The notes: a model not told the origin generated them from the sequence alone. A DNA stretch of 64,000 bases from JAPOUP01 sp965199865 (GCA_965199865.1 CBDATU010000005.1:62001-126000), one strand, 5' to 3'. Numbered from the stretch's first letter, positions 36,066-45,731 are shown. A program made the numbers and translations.

Positions 36066-37535
36066 ATGACCGTTCCAGCCGAATTCAGCATAGTGGAAAT
36101 CGACGTTGACCGAATTGGCGGTGCGGAGGGATGCATTGCGGTATTCGTCGCTGAAGGCGGCAGGCTGGACCTGGCAGGCAGGCATATGGACCGCCTGATG
36201 GGAGGTGCGCTGTCCCGGCTGGTGAGCAGCGATACCTTCGGCAAGCTCGAAGCCGGGAAAGTCGTGGAACTGGCATGGCCATCCGGAATGGTCGCGGAAG
36301 CCGTTTATGTTGGCAAGATGCCGAAACGGGCAAAGGCGGCGGATGTCAGGCGGTTGGGCGCCGCGCTTGGTAAAGTGCGGAAAGGACGGGATCTTCTGCT
36401 CATGGCCGGTGGGTCGACCCATGTAGGCGAAGCGCTGCTGGGTCTGGTCCTGCGTGACTATACGTTCGTCGACTGCAAATCAGCGGATTCCGGGTGCCGT
36501 GATGGAAAGATCACCGCTATGGTCACCAGGCCGGAGGCAGCCTTACGAAATTCCGCCGTGGTACGGTCGCTTGCCGAAGGCGTGTTCTTTGCCCGTGACC
36601 TGGTGAACACTCCTTCGAATGTGCTGAACACTGTTGAGTTCGCAACGCGTCTGGAGGCGCTTCGCGAACTGGGCGTTGAGGTTGAAGTGCTTGATGAGGC
36701 GGAACTGGAAAAGCTGGGCATGCGAACGCTTCTGGCGGTTGGCCGGGGAAGCGCGAGTCCCTCAAAGGTCGTTGTCATGCAATGGAACGGAGGTGGTGAG
36801 GAGGCACCGCTGGCCCTCATCGGAAAGGGTGTCGTTTTTGATACGGGCGGCATTAGCATGAAGCCCGCAGCGGGAATGGAAGACATGACCATGGACATGG
36901 GCGGCGCGGGCGTTGTCTCCGGTGTTCTAAAGACATTGGCGCTCAGGAACGCCAGGGCGAACATCGTCGGGCTTGTCGGCCTCGTCGAGAATATGCCCGA
37001 CGGGAATGCGCAGAGGCCTGGCGACGTGATCAGATCGATGAAAGGTGATACGGTCGAGGTCATCAACACCGATGCCGAAGGTCGGTTGGTGCTCTGCGAT
37101 GTCATGTGGTACGCACAGGAGCGTTTCAGGCCCGCTGCCATGATTGATCTCGCCACGCTTACCGGAGCCATCATTATTGGACTCGGGCATGAGAATGCTG
37201 GCGTGTTCTCCAACGACGAAGGGCTCTGCCGGGTGTTCCTGAAGGCGGCCGAAGCTGAGGGCGAAGGCGCCTGGCGCATGCCGCTTGGCCCGGCCTATGA
37301 CAAAATGCTGAAGTCAGATATTTCGGATATGAGAAATGTGGGAGGTCGGCCTGCCGGGGCAATCACAGCAGCCCAGTTTCTGAAGCGCTTCGTCAAGGAC
37401 GATGTGCCATGGATCCATCTCGACATTGCAGGGGTGGCCAGCACCAAGTCCGAGACCGCTTTGGCACCAAAAGGCGCGTCCGGTTGGGGTGTGCTGGCGC
37501 TGAACCGCCTCATTGCGACCAGATTTGAAACCTGA
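36066..37535 (+). CDS. pepA: Leucyl aminopeptidase (M17)
   Basis: The 489-residue metallopeptidase removes N-terminal amino acids. Active-site parts are LIGKGVVFDTGGISMKP (K254, D259), MDMGGAG, and the signature NTDAEGRL at 334-341, followed by DLATLTGA. Length matches the family. In related genomes pepA sits divergent from lptF and next to holC; here the IS4/IS256 block has widened the gap to lptF. Confidence 0.95.
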   Translation: MTVPAEFSIVEIDVDRIGGAEGCIAVFVAEGGRLDLAGRHMDRLMGGALSRLVSSDTFGKLEAGKVVELAWPSGMVAEAVYVGKMPKRAKAADVRRLGAALGKVRKGRDLLLMAGGSTHVGEALLGLVLRDYTFVDCKSADSGCRDGKITAMVTRPEAALRNSAVVRSLAEGVFFARDLVNTPSNVLNTVEFATRLEALRELGVEVEVLDEAELEKLGMRTLLAVGRGSASPSKVVVMQWNGGGEEAPLALIGKGVVFDTGGISMKPAAGMEDMTMDMGGAGVVSGVLKTLALRNARANIVGLVGLVENMPDGNAQRPGDVIRSMKGDTVEVINTDAEGRLVLCDVMWYAQERFRPAAMIDLATLTGAIIIGLGHENAGVFSNDEGLCRVFLKAAEAEGEGAWRMPLGPAYDKMLKSDISDMRNVGGRPAGAITAAQFLKRFVKDDVPWIHLDIAGVASTKSETALAPKGASGWGVLALNRLIATRFET

Positions 37536-38273
37536 GCGCTCGAATCGGGCGATCACGGGGCAGGAAGCCCGTTGGAATGGGATCAGATGTGAAGAATGTG
37601 CCGCAACCTGCTCCAGATATGGAGATTTTCCATTGTCCGTGATCACTTTCGCGATCATGGTGAAGCTGGACCACGGTTTGCAGCAGGGTAGGTTCCGACC
37701 TCTCATCGCCCGGTTATATGATGGTTTGGATGGATTGCTGCCGCTCAGGGGATTTCCTTCGGGCAGGTCCGGGGTTCCCGTTTATCCAGAACGCCTGCTG
37801 CATCCTCTCGAACGCGGATCCTGACATATGTCGACGGTGGTGTCGAGCGGGTGGAAAAGGTGGCGATGATCCTGTCCGGCCCTCCCGGACTGAGGTTAGG
37901 ATATACGGCGGCCACCGCTCGGGGTGATTCCACGATGGATCAGGTTCTGTGCGGTCCAGCTATATGTGAGTGCCACGCCAATACCAATTCGGATCGGGCA
38001 GATCCAGATTTGAGAGCCTGATGGCAGGAGAGTTCACTGCCGGTCTCTTGACCTCATCACCTGAAAACACGATCCTTTACATGCCTGAGAGCGCTGCGGG
38101 TAAATTCCGCGGCATTGGCGACACTCCTTGAACCAAAGGGCGTTCATGTCGATTCCGAGTGACCGATTTCCAGACGATGTGGAGCTCCCTGTCCGGTATG
38201 GTCAACATGTGGGGCGCGACTTATTCTGGGTTAACCAAATAGGTCCGGGCCAGATTTTCAGGGGCTGAAGCCG
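37536..38273. other. Gene-free stretch between pepA and holC
   Basis: About 740 bases without a recognisable gene or RNA. In related genomes pepA and holC are close, so this may be a decayed insertion. Confidence 0.45.
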
Positions 38274-38732
38274 ATGGGTGAGGTTTTTTTCTACCATCTG
38301 ACCAGGCAGTCGCTTGAGGCGGTACTGCCGATGCTTCTGGAGCGTGCCAGGAAGGCCGGATGGCGGGTGGCTGTGCGTGGCGTCGACAGCAGGCGTATGG
38401 ACTGGCTTGATGAGAAGCTATGGCTTGGTCCGGATGGGTCGTTTCTGCCACATGGCCGCGCTGGTGGTCCGCATGATTCCGACCAACCCGTGCTGCTGAC
38501 AACGGGTTCCGAAACACCTAACGACGCGGCATGCATAATGAGTGTTGATGGAGCAGAGATCTCTTCAGATGAGGTGCAGCGTCTTGAGAGGGTCTGTATA
38601 TTGTTTGACGGCAATGACATGTCTGCGGTTCAGGTTGCGCGAAACCAGTGGCGGACGTTGACCCAGACGGGATGTAAGGCGCAATACTGGAGTCAGGAGA
38701 GTGGTAAGTGGCTGAAAAAGTCGGAAAGCTAG
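38274..38732 (+). CDS. holC: DNA polymerase III chi subunit
   Basis: The 152-residue protein is the chi clamp-loader accessory subunit, which links the polymerase III holoenzyme to SSB. The family pattern is clear: EVFFYHLTRQSLEAVLPMLLERARKAGWRVAVR, LDEKLWLGPDGSFLPHG, DQPVLLTT, VCILFDGND and a tail with ARNQWRTLTQTGCKAQYWSQ. Its position after pepA is conserved in proteobacteria. Confidence 0.92.
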   Translation: MGEVFFYHLTRQSLEAVLPMLLERARKAGWRVAVRGVDSRRMDWLDEKLWLGPDGSFLPHGRAGGPHDSDQPVLLTTGSETPNDAACIMSVDGAEISSDEVQRLERVCILFDGNDMSAVQVARNQWRTLTQTGCKAQYWSQESGKWLKKSES

Positions 38733-38939
38733 TTTCCACTCTTCCGATGATGGGTAATCTCCGACCCAGCCGCCTGGAGTTCGCGCAGAAAATCTTGGCG
38801 GTTCCGCGGAAGCGGAGCCGATGATGGCTGTCCGCTGCCTGGTTCAGCCCCTCCTTGCGTTGTCTCCGGTAAGCGATATTGATCCTGACAGGGCGCATGG
38901 GTGGCCTGAGTTGCGGAACCGGACCGGAGATTGATACCG

Positions 38940-40043
38940 ATGGGCGCAGGTTCCAGTAGAACAAGGCCACCGAGACTTGCCATTGTCGGCGGCGGTTATC
39001 TCGGGTCCGATCTCGCCAAATCCCTGGACAGGGAAATGGACGTGACGCTGATAGAGCGTGCCAGCCACTTCACCCATGCGCCAGCCATGATCCGTGCGAT
39101 GATTGACCCCGATCTGCTTGATCGGGCGTTGATACCCTATGACAGGCTGCTGAAACGAGGACATGTAAAGCGCGGCGAGGCGGTTTCGGTTGACGGTGAA
39201 GGCGTTACTTTGGCTGATGGTAGACGCGTTGCGGCTGATTACATCGTCCTTGCCACTGGCTCCACCAATCTTGCGCCATTCAGGACCGCTTCCGGGAATA
39301 TCGAATCGCTTCGTCTGGAAAACGGCCGCTGGCATCGGGCACTAACGTTGGCGCGGAGTGTTCTGATCATTGGTGCTGGTGCGGTTGGGACCGAACTGGC
39401 TGGAGAGATCGCCCATGCGCATCCTGACAAGAAGGTCACACTCATCTCGAGCGACCTGTCGCTATTTCCGGAATTTCCTCGATCGCTTGGCGGATCACTG
39501 TGGGGCAAGCTCCACCAGATGGGCGTGGAGGTGATCCTGGGCGCACGTGCTGAAAACCCCCCGTCACGTACTGTCTCGGAAGGTGGCCGTATAGTCCTGT
39601 CGACAGGTTTGGTGGTGGAAGCCGACCTTGTGGTTCCAGCCGTAGGGTCGCAGGCCCTCGCGGGATTGGCCAAGACTTTGCCTGGCGTGGAGTTCGATGC
39701 CTACGGTCGTGTGCAGGTTGATGGGTGGATGCGGCCATCGCAACTACCGAATGTCTTTGCCGCAGGTGATGCCGCTGCCAACGGCGATGCGATGACCATC
39801 GTCGCGATCTCCCGCCAGAAACCATGGCTGGAGAAGACCCTCAAGGCACTGGGCAGAGGAAGGGACATTGATGCGATCACGTCCTATGCGCCCTGGGGCA
39901 GGGCTCCGATCGTGCTGCCACTGGAGCCAGAGCGCGGGAATACATTCCTGATGGTTCTGACGATGGGGGATTGGGTAACCCGAACGATGAAGGGAAGGGA
40001 CCTGTTCCTGACAAAGTACAACAGGCTTCTCGGACGCGACTAA
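38940..40043 (+). CDS. FAD-dependent pyridine nucleotide-disulphide oxidoreductase (FSP1/NDH-2-like)
   Basis: The 367-residue protein has an FAD-binding VGGGYLGSDLAKSL near the N-terminus, LATGSTN, a second dinucleotide fold IIGAGAVGTELAGEI for NAD(P)H and the late VFAAGDAA motif that contacts FAD. No redox-active CxxxxC pair is seen, so it is more like an AIFM2/FSP1-type or type-II NADH dehydrogenase-like enzyme than a disulphide reductase. I chose ATG 38940, ten bases from GGAG; a TTG nine bases earlier is less likely. It may reduce quinones, but this is inference. Confidence 0.82.
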   Translation: MGAGSSRTRPPRLAIVGGGYLGSDLAKSLDREMDVTLIERASHFTHAPAMIRAMIDPDLLDRALIPYDRLLKRGHVKRGEAVSVDGEGVTLADGRRVAADYIVLATGSTNLAPFRTASGNIESLRLENGRWHRALTLARSVLIIGAGAVGTELAGEIAHAHPDKKVTLISSDLSLFPEFPRSLGGSLWGKLHQMGVEVILGARAENPPSRTVSEGGRIVLSTGLVVEADLVVPAVGSQALAGLAKTLPGVEFDAYGRVQVDGWMRPSQLPNVFAAGDAAANGDAMTIVAISRQKPWLEKTLKALGRGRDIDAITSYAPWGRAPIVLPLEPERGNTFLMVLTMGDWVTRTMKGRDLFLTKYNRLLGRD

Positions 40044-40107
40044 GTTGCGGGACAATAGGTGGATTGACGATCTTTCCCATCGAACAGTGTGGTCAAATTG
40101 CGTGTCT

Positions 40108-41505
40108 GGTCGTGTCGCGAGTTTGGTGGAAATTCGAAAATGGTGTAATCTCCAGGTGAACCAAAACCACCCAACCGGCGGCCGGAGCCGCCAGAGTAGG
40201 AGACCACACCATGCAACAGACTATATCCAGCACCGAACTTTCGCCAGAGGCATTCGACGGGGGCCTCGACCCGATCGAGGACCGGCTCCGGTCGAGCATC
40301 CGCGGCGCGATCGAGGCGGTTTTCGAGGAGGAGCTCTCCGAGTTCCTCGGCCGGCTCCGCTACCGGCGCGGGGACGGGGAGGTGAAGGGCTACCGTCACG
40401 GCCACCGCGACCGGCGGATCACCGGAACGTTCGGGACGGAGACCGTCAGCGTGCCCCGCGCCCGGATCCGGGACGCGGACGGCGGGGTCAGGGAATGGCG
40501 GTCGAAGGCGCTCGGGCGCTACCAGCGCATGACGAAAAAGGCCGAGGCCCTGATCACGTCCGTCTACCTGTCCGGCACGAACACGCGCCGGGTGAAGCGG
40601 GCGCTTTTCGCGCTGTTCAGGGGGGCCGTGAGCAAGGACGTGGTCAGCCGGGCCTGGCGCCGGGTCAGATCGGACCGGGACGCCTGGTGCGCCCGCAGCC
40701 TGGCCGATGAGGACATCGTCCGCCTGATCCTGGACGGCACGGTGATAAAGACCCGGATCGACGGAAAGGCGACGAAAATATCCGTGCTGGCCGCCGTCGG
40801 CGTGCGCCGGGACGGCCATAAGGTGCTGCTTTCCATAGGAAAGATGGGCGGAGAGAGCACCGCGGCATGGAGCGGGTTCCTGGCCGACCCCGACGCGCGC
40901 GGCCTCAGGCGGCCGGAGTTCGTCATCGTCGACGGCGCGCCGGGCCTCGAGGCCGCGCTCACCACGCTCTGGGGTGAGGATCTGCCGATCCAGCGCTGCA
41001 CCGTCCACAAACACCGCAACCTGCTGGGCCACGCCCCGAAGCGCCTGCATGACGAGATCGGCAATGACTACCGCGACATGATCTACGCGGAGACCCCTGA
41101 GGAAATCCAGCGCCGCCGCAGGGCGTTCCTGAAGAAGTGGCGGAAAAAGTGCCGGGCCGTCGCCGACAGCCTGGACGAGGCGGGCGACCGGCTGTTCACG
41201 TTCACCCGGCTCGACCCGTCGCAGTGGAGGTCGGCGCGGACCACCAACGCCATTGAGAGGCTCAACGGCGAGTTCCGGAGGCGGATAAAGACCCAGACGA
41301 TGCTACCCTGCGCGGAGACCGTGCCCATGCTGCTCTGGGCGCTCCTGGCATCGGGTCAGATCCGGTTGCGAAAGGTTGACGGCTGGCAGACGCTGTCCCT
41401 GCCGACCGGGCCCGTCGCCCTTGACCTCGCCGCCTGATCGGAGGAAACCATGTTCACCTGGAGATTGCACCGTTTTCGAATTTCCACCAAATTCGCGACA
41501 CGACC
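40108..41505 (+). mobile_element. IS256-family insertion sequence, copy A (1398 bp, intact)
   Basis: The ends are imperfect inverted repeats of about 45 bases (GGTCGTGTCGCGAGTTTGG inward from the left; GGTCGTGTCGCGAATTTGG from the right). The 8-bp duplication GCGTGTCT lies at 40100-40107 and 41506-41513. One intact transposase gene. It is the same length as copy B and very similar to it. Confidence 0.95.
40211..41437 (+). CDS. IS256-family transposase (copy A)
   Basis: The 408-residue protein has the IS256 DDE triad D175 (LILDGT), D241 (VIVDGAPG) and E349 (NAIERLNGEFRRR), with QRCTVHKHRNL between the second Asp and the Glu. The N-terminal region holds a GRLRYRRGDGEVKGYRHGHRDR segment, typical of the family's DNA-binding part. 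It seems complete and active in form. A GC-driven antisense frame of 336 codons overlaps it. Confidence 0.95.
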   Translation: MQQTISSTELSPEAFDGGLDPIEDRLRSSIRGAIEAVFEEELSEFLGRLRYRRGDGEVKGYRHGHRDRRITGTFGTETVSVPRARIRDADGGVREWRSKALGRYQRMTKKAEALITSVYLSGTNTRRVKRALFALFRGAVSKDVVSRAWRRVRSDRDAWCARSLADEDIVRLILDGTVIKTRIDGKATKISVLAAVGVRRDGHKVLLSIGKMGGESTAAWSGFLADPDARGLRRPEFVIVDGAPGLEAALTTLWGEDLPIQRCTVHKHRNLLGHAPKRLHDEIGNDYRDMIYAETPEEIQRRRRAFLKKWRKKCRAVADSLDEAGDRLFTFTRLDPSQWRSARTTNAIERLNGEFRRRIKTQTMLPCAETVPMLLWALLASGQIRLRKVDGWQTLSLPTGPVALDLAA

Positions 41506-41686
41506 GCGTGTCTGTCGGAAACTCGAAACCGCTACGGCCTCTGGATATACTGCAGCCAAACAGGCAGCAACTGGCCCCGGTGGGGAGACCACACCGTGGC
41601 ACAGCCTGCAGTGCCCATTCGCACCGGAGCATGGAGGTGGCCTCTCGCAGACTTCCGATGCGCCATTCTGGCAATGTTCTGGGAGG
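41506..41686. other. Short spacer between IS256 copy A and IS110 copy 1
   Basis: No gene seen. It ends with CTGGGAGG, the left part of the IS110 target site. Confidence 0.5.
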
Positions 41687-41781
41687 AGCATCCATGTCTC
41701 GTTTCAAGGGGTTTCAGGGCATTTTCCGCGGTCTTTCCGGATCTTTTCCCCACTTTTCCACATTCTTTCCACAGGCGGGCG

Positions 41782-42735
41782 TCATGACGGTGCCGCAACC
41801 GGCGCGTCCGGGGACCATCCGCGCCCGTCGCGCAGCAGGACGTTCGTGAGGATCACCATTCTGCGCATCACCGCGACTAGCGCCACCTTGTGGGCCTTGC
41901 CCGCCGCCGTGAGCCGTTCGTACAGCTCCCTCATCGCCGGGTTCCAGCGTATGGCCGTCATCGCCGCCATGTAGAGCACGTCGCGGGGCCTGCGTCGCCC
42001 GCCGCGGATGCGCCTCGCCCCTGACAGCGTTCCGCTATCCCTGGCGAAGGGGGCGACACCCAGGAGCGCCGCCGCCTGCCGGCTTCCGAGGGTCCCGAGC
42101 TCCGGCATCCAGCAGATCAGGGCGGCAGCGGTCACCGGCCCGATCCCCGGGACGCTCACGAGGATGTCCCGGCGCCGGGCCAGCCCGGGATCCGCGTCGA
42201 TCGCCGTCGCGATCCCGGCATCGAGCACGCCGATCTCCTCCACGATCCCGGCCAGCGCCCTCTTCAGGGCCGCGGCCGCGGCCGTCGTCCCGCCGATCTC
42301 CCGGATCCGGGCGGTCAGGGAAGTGCGCGTGTCGACGAGCGCCTCGCGGGCGACCAGCAGGCGTTCGAGTTCCTGCAGCGCCTCGGGTTTCGGCTGTGCG
42401 GCCGGCAGCCCGCCGACCTCCCCGAAGGCGGCCAGCGCCCTGGCGTCGATCCGGTCGGACTTCGCGACCTGGCCGAGCGCCTCGGCGAAACGGCGCGCCC
42501 GCAGGGGATTGACGACGTGCACGATGTAGCCCCTGTCGTGTAGCGACTGGTGCAGCTGGCGGTGGAACCGCCCGGTGGCCTCGACCACCACGTGAGTCAC
42601 GCCGCGTTCGCGGAGCCATCCGTGCAGAGCCCGGAATCCCTCCTTTCCGTTCGCGAAGCCCCCGTCATCGCCGTTCGCGTGGACGTCCAGCCGGCTCTTG
42701 CTCACGTCGATTCCCGCCACTATCCTGTCTGTCAT
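41782..42735 (-). CDS. IS110-family DEDD transposase/recombinase (copy 1)
   Basis: The 317-residue protein has the RuvC-like DEDD set D10 (GIDVSK), E52 (VVVEATG), D94 and D97 (KSDRIDARAL), a coiled middle region (about 115-175) and the C-terminal Tnp_20 domain (SVPGIGPVTAAALICW) with Ser234 in RDSG as the likely nucleophile. The family inserts and excises DNA under guidance of a bridge RNA made from the element's own non-coding end. The gene is intact, unlike copy 2. Confidence 0.95.
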   Translation of the reverse strand: MTDRIVAGIDVSKSRLDVHANGDDGGFANGKEGFRALHGWLRERGVTHVVVEATGRFHRQLHQSLHDRGYIVHVVNPLRARRFAEALGQVAKSDRIDARALAAFGEVGGLPAAQPKPEALQELERLLVAREALVDTRTSLTARIREIGGTTAAAAALKRALAGIVEEIGVLDAGIATAIDADPGLARRRDILVSVPGIGPVTAAALICWMPELGTLGSRQAAALLGVAPFARDSGTLSGARRIRGGRRRPRDVLYMAAMTAIRWNPAMRELYERLTAAGKAHKVALVAVMRRMVILTNVLLRDGRGWSPDAPVAAPS

Positions 42736-43071
42736 GTCCTTCCGCTCCTACTCTTGCGGTTGATTCGGGTCCTACCCAGGCATCCATCCAGGACGCGGAA
42801 GGACGGCGGTGAAGGCGGGCGGCCAGGCTCCCGCACGGTCCCCCGGACCAGGTTCCTCACGGCCCGACCCGCCTTCGCGGGGCAGCGCCCCGCACTCCCC
42901 TCCGCGTTGCCACGCGGAGGGGAATCCCCTTGCGGATGATGCACGAACGTCCCGGATATGCCAGCCGCGACCACGCCAGGTTCCGCACAGCCGGCGCGGA
43001 GTTTTCCACAGGTGTGGAAAACTTTCCACAACATCATCCTTCAGATTCTTTCCGATTGATTCAGACATACA
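42736..43071 (-). ncRNA. Candidate bridge RNA leader of IS110 copy 1
   Basis: The 336-base leader upstream of the transposase has no protein-coding features. Two hairpins are clear: CCCCTCCGCG/CGCGGAGGGG (42897-42906 with 42913-42922) and GCGGGGC/GCCCCGC (42877-42883 with 42887-42893). Copy 2 keeps both stems with different bases in the first. IS110-group elements encode a target- and donor-binding bridge RNA in this position. Transcript limits are not known. Confidence 0.6.
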
Positions 43072-43073
43072 AG

Positions 43074-43511
43074 TCCACCGGTTTTCCCAGCGTCTGCACC
43101 GTGATTCGATGGCCGAGGCAGTGAAGGGCCATCGCGACTGGAACGGTACCGGGACACTCGGGACGATGACAGCCATCGTGCCGGGGAGGGGAGCCGCTCA
43201 GGGAGATGGATCGCGACAGTGATCGGGATCGTGGAATGGTCAGGGGAAGTCACCGGGGTCGCGGCCATATCCCGCCAGTGGACCTTGGGGCGGACTTTCG
43301 CCTGGATGGAGCGATGCCTCCGCCCATCAAGGGATTGCCATCAATCGCAATGGGCCTGGGCATGACCTGCTGCCTGCCAAGCTTTCCGCTGGGTGAGTGG
43401 CACGGGCGGCAGCCGCCTGAAGCGCCACCACATACGAAATCTCTGAACCGAGTCGATGTTTGCGGATCTCCGGAACGGAAGTCGTATGTTCCTTTGCGCG
43501 TGAAGGTGGCC
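43074..43511. other. Spacer between IS110 copy 1 and the corrinoid methyltransferase
   Basis: No recognisable gene. It begins with the right part of the IS110 target. Short antisense frames are probably chance. Confidence 0.45.
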
Positions 43512-44465
43512 TCAGCTTCGCCGTCGCCGCCGGCCTTCGCGGCCCCCGCTCGAATTTGCCAGTGATGCTGCAGGAAAAGGCGCACCTTCGTTAACGGCGT
43601 CCAGGACGCGTGCGAACCTGATCCACTTTCTGCCATTGGCGTCGTGATTCATCAGTAGGTTGGCGGCGTGAATCGCCTCCATCTCAACCGGCCGAAGCGG
43701 GTTCATGATGGCACTTGTCATGCCAGCGGCGATGGCCATGGGCAGAAAGGCCGCATTAATTCCGTGACGATGTGGAAGACCGAAAGAAATGTTGGATGCA
43801 CCACAGGTCGTGTTGACCCCCAGTTCCTCACGCAGTCTGCGAACCAGCGAAAACACCTGACGGCCTGCGGTCGCCATCGCACCTACCGGCATTACCAGTG
43901 GGTCGACGACGATGTCGTGGGCGGGAATTCCAAAGTCAGCGGCACGTTCCACGATCTTTCTGGCCACCTGAAAGCGAATGTCCGGATCCTCGCTTATGCC
44001 GGTGTCGTCGTTTGATATCGCGACAACCGGCACATTGTGCTTCTTCACGAGAGGAAGAATGGCTTCCAGACGTTCCTCCTCGCCGGTGACGGAATTCAGC
44101 AGCGGACGGCCGCGAGCCGTATCGAGCCCGGCCTCAAGTGCGCCGGGGACGGAACTGTCAATACATAAAGGAACATCCACAAGTCCCTGGACCAGCTCAA
44201 CCATTTTCCGCATTAGCGGGGGCTCTGTTACATTTGGATCGGGGTTTGAGTTATAGACGACCCCCGCATTGAGATCGAGCACCATGGCTCCGCATGCGAC
44301 CTGCTCCACTGCGTCCTTCTCGACTGTCGAGAAATCCCCGGCCTCAAGCTGTGCGGCAAGTACCTTCCTGCCGGTGGGATTGATACGCTCACCAATGACG
44401 CAGAAAGGCTCATCAAACCCGATGGGAACCGATCTGGTCTGGGATTCGACAATTGTGCGAGTCAT
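43512..44465 (-). CDS. Methyltetrahydrofolate:cobalamin methyltransferase (pterin-binding domain protein)
   Basis: The 317-residue protein folds like dihydropteroate synthase and binds methyl-THF: CVIGERINPTGRKVLAAQLE at the start, MVLDLNAGVV, PLCIDSS, LLNSVTGEEERLEAI, VAISNDDTGI, DPLVMPVGA and GASNISFGLPHR. It transfers the methyl group to a corrinoid protein, or back. A strong AGGAGG site precedes the ATG. It is last in a run with a MetF-like reductase and a PF13769 protein. In many Rhodobacterales methionine synthase is split and this domain is a free protein; that may be the case here. Confidence 0.87.
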   Translation of the reverse strand: MTRTIVESQTRSVPIGFDEPFCVIGERINPTGRKVLAAQLEAGDFSTVEKDAVEQVACGAMVLDLNAGVVYNSNPDPNVTEPPLMRKMVELVQGLVDVPLCIDSSVPGALEAGLDTARGRPLLNSVTGEEERLEAILPLVKKHNVPVVAISNDDTGISEDPDIRFQVARKIVERAADFGIPAHDIVVDPLVMPVGAMATAGRQVFSLVRRLREELGVNTTCGASNISFGLPHRHGINAAFLPMAIAAGMTSAIMNPLRPVEMEAIHAANLLMNHDANGRKWIRFARVLDAVNEGAPFPAASLANSSGGREGRRRRRS

Positions 44466-44481
44466 CCAGGCGACCTCCTGT

Positions 44482-45408
44482 TCATGTTGGGCCTACAGGA
44501 TGGAGAGCGGCGCTGCCATGTCTGGCAGCCCAGCCAGCGCAGGCTTTGATTCCGCCAAGCGGGAACAGATGAACCCGCTCGATTCCACAGCCGGGATCTG
44601 CGGCTTTATGGGCGGCAAGCTCGGTGATCAGTTCGGTGGGTTCGTATGGAATCACAAGTTTGGTTATGTCCTTGGCACGCCTTTGGAGGACCTTTAGGGA
44701 GTTCCCCACACCACAGGCAATGGCGAATCTGATGAGAGTCTGAAGTTTCGCTGGACCTGCGATACCAACGTGAACGGGAAGGCGGATGCGCTCCTGTACA
44801 AGTCGATCAGTCCAGGCAATAATCGGTCCGCACTCGAATGCAAACTGGGTGACGAGTGCCATTCTTGCGTCGGTGCGTTCTGAGAAAGCCTGTTTCCAGC
44901 GCAAAGCGTCCATGACATTCCTGTCGGAGCCGTCCGGATCAATGTCCCTATTGCCCTCAGGATGACCTGCGACATGCAGGTGCCTGAAGCCGCCCTTATC
45001 GAACAGCCCGGTTTCAATGAGCTGGATGGACGAGTGAAACTGGCCGATGGGCTTTGCCACACCGCCTGCAAGCAGCAATGCCTGATCGATGCCAGCCTCA
45101 CCCTGGTAACGGGCGATCCAGTCCTGCAATACGCGTGCGTCTGGAATGATTCGCGCCGGGAAATGCGGCATGACAGGGAAACCTTCACGTGTCAGGCGAC
45201 TGGCGGTAGTTACCATGTCTTCAATGGGCGTGCCCTCGATATGTGCGATGTAGACCAGGGTCCCTTCCGGAAGCAGGGTGCGAAAGTCCTCTATCTTCGC
45301 CGCCGTTCGCGGCATGACCTCAATGGAATAGCCTTGCAGGAACGACCTGACCGACGCCTCTGGCACTACGTCATGGCCGACGTTCCGGAGACGGTTTAGA
45401 AGCGTCAT
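44482..45408 (-). CDS. Methylenetetrahydrofolate reductase family protein (MetF-like)
   Basis: The 308-residue protein has a MetF-type TIM barrel: SIEVMPRTAAKIEDF near the N-terminus, VMPHFPARII, ALLLAGGVAKP, HVAGHPEGN and VTQFAFECGPI. It should reduce methylene-THF to methyl-THF, or oxidise it in reverse during C1 catabolism. I chose ATG 45408, five bases after GGAGG, in place of an upstream start. It is sequence-divergent from housekeeping MetF. It feeds the methyltransferase 16 bases downstream. Confidence 0.82.
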   Translation of the reverse strand: MTLLNRLRNVGHDVVPEASVRSFLQGYSIEVMPRTAAKIEDFRTLLPEGTLVYIAHIEGTPIEDMVTTASRLTREGFPVMPHFPARIIPDARVLQDWIARYQGEAGIDQALLLAGGVAKPIGQFHSSIQLIETGLFDKGGFRHLHVAGHPEGNRDIDPDGSDRNVMDALRWKQAFSERTDARMALVTQFAFECGPIIAWTDRLVQERIRLPVHVGIAGPAKLQTLIRFAIACGVGNSLKVLQRRAKDITKLVIPYEPTELITELAAHKAADPGCGIERVHLFPLGGIKACAGWAARHGSAALHPVGPT

Positions 45409-45434
45409 CAGGACCTCCAGTCCAATTCGGGGTT

Positions 45435-45731
45435 TCAGGCCCATCCATCGTTTTCAACGAGCGCTTTCAGGCGTTCAGGCCCATATTCCGCGTCGATCCG
45501 GTTAGCTTCCGCACGGGCGATCTCGTCTTGGTCACCTTCGACTGGATAGGGGGCCGCTTTGCGAAAGCCGTTAAGGTAATCGTCAGTGCCGGTTACTCCC
45601 GTCTTCATCGCCGCACGATCAATTGCCTGTTCGAATCTTTCCGGTAAAACCGCCTTCGCACCTCGTCGACCCTTGCCGACAATGACCTGCGCGGGCATAT
45701 CCCGCCAGTATACGACAGTGACATTGGGCAT
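45435..45731 (-). CDS. PF13769 (Virulence_fact) family small protein
   Basis: The 98-residue protein matches the family annotated as 'virulence factor': VVYWRDMPAQVIVGKGR, then AVLPERFEQAIDRAAM and DDYLNGFRKAAPYPVEGD. The name is historical; in alphaproteobacteria it commonly stands beside the corrinoid methyltransferase and MetF-like gene, as here, so a role in corrinoid-linked C1 transfer is more plausible. It is first of the three-gene run and has an AAAGGAA site. Confidence 0.82.
   Translation of the reverse strand: MPNVTVVYWRDMPAQVIVGKGRRGAKAVLPERFEQAIDRAAMKTGVTGTDDYLNGFRKAAPYPVEGDQDEIARAEANRIDAEYGPERLKALVENDGWA

Larger units (their letters stand above)
41689..43071 (-). mobile_element. 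IS110-family insertion sequence, copy 1 (1383 bp, intact)
   Basis: Comparison with copy 2 fixes the ends: both run from CATCCATGTCTCG... to ...TTCAGACATACA. An AG dinucleotide (CT on the element's sense strand) borders each side (41687-41688 and 43072-43073), as expected for IS110 recombination at a CT core. There are no terminal inverted repeats. The transposase is intact. Confidence 0.9.

Noticed and set aside
40040..41050. 336-codon antisense frame in IS256 copy A (also seen in copies B and C)
   Set aside because: It recurs only because the IS is repeated; the sense strand has the complete transposase motifs.
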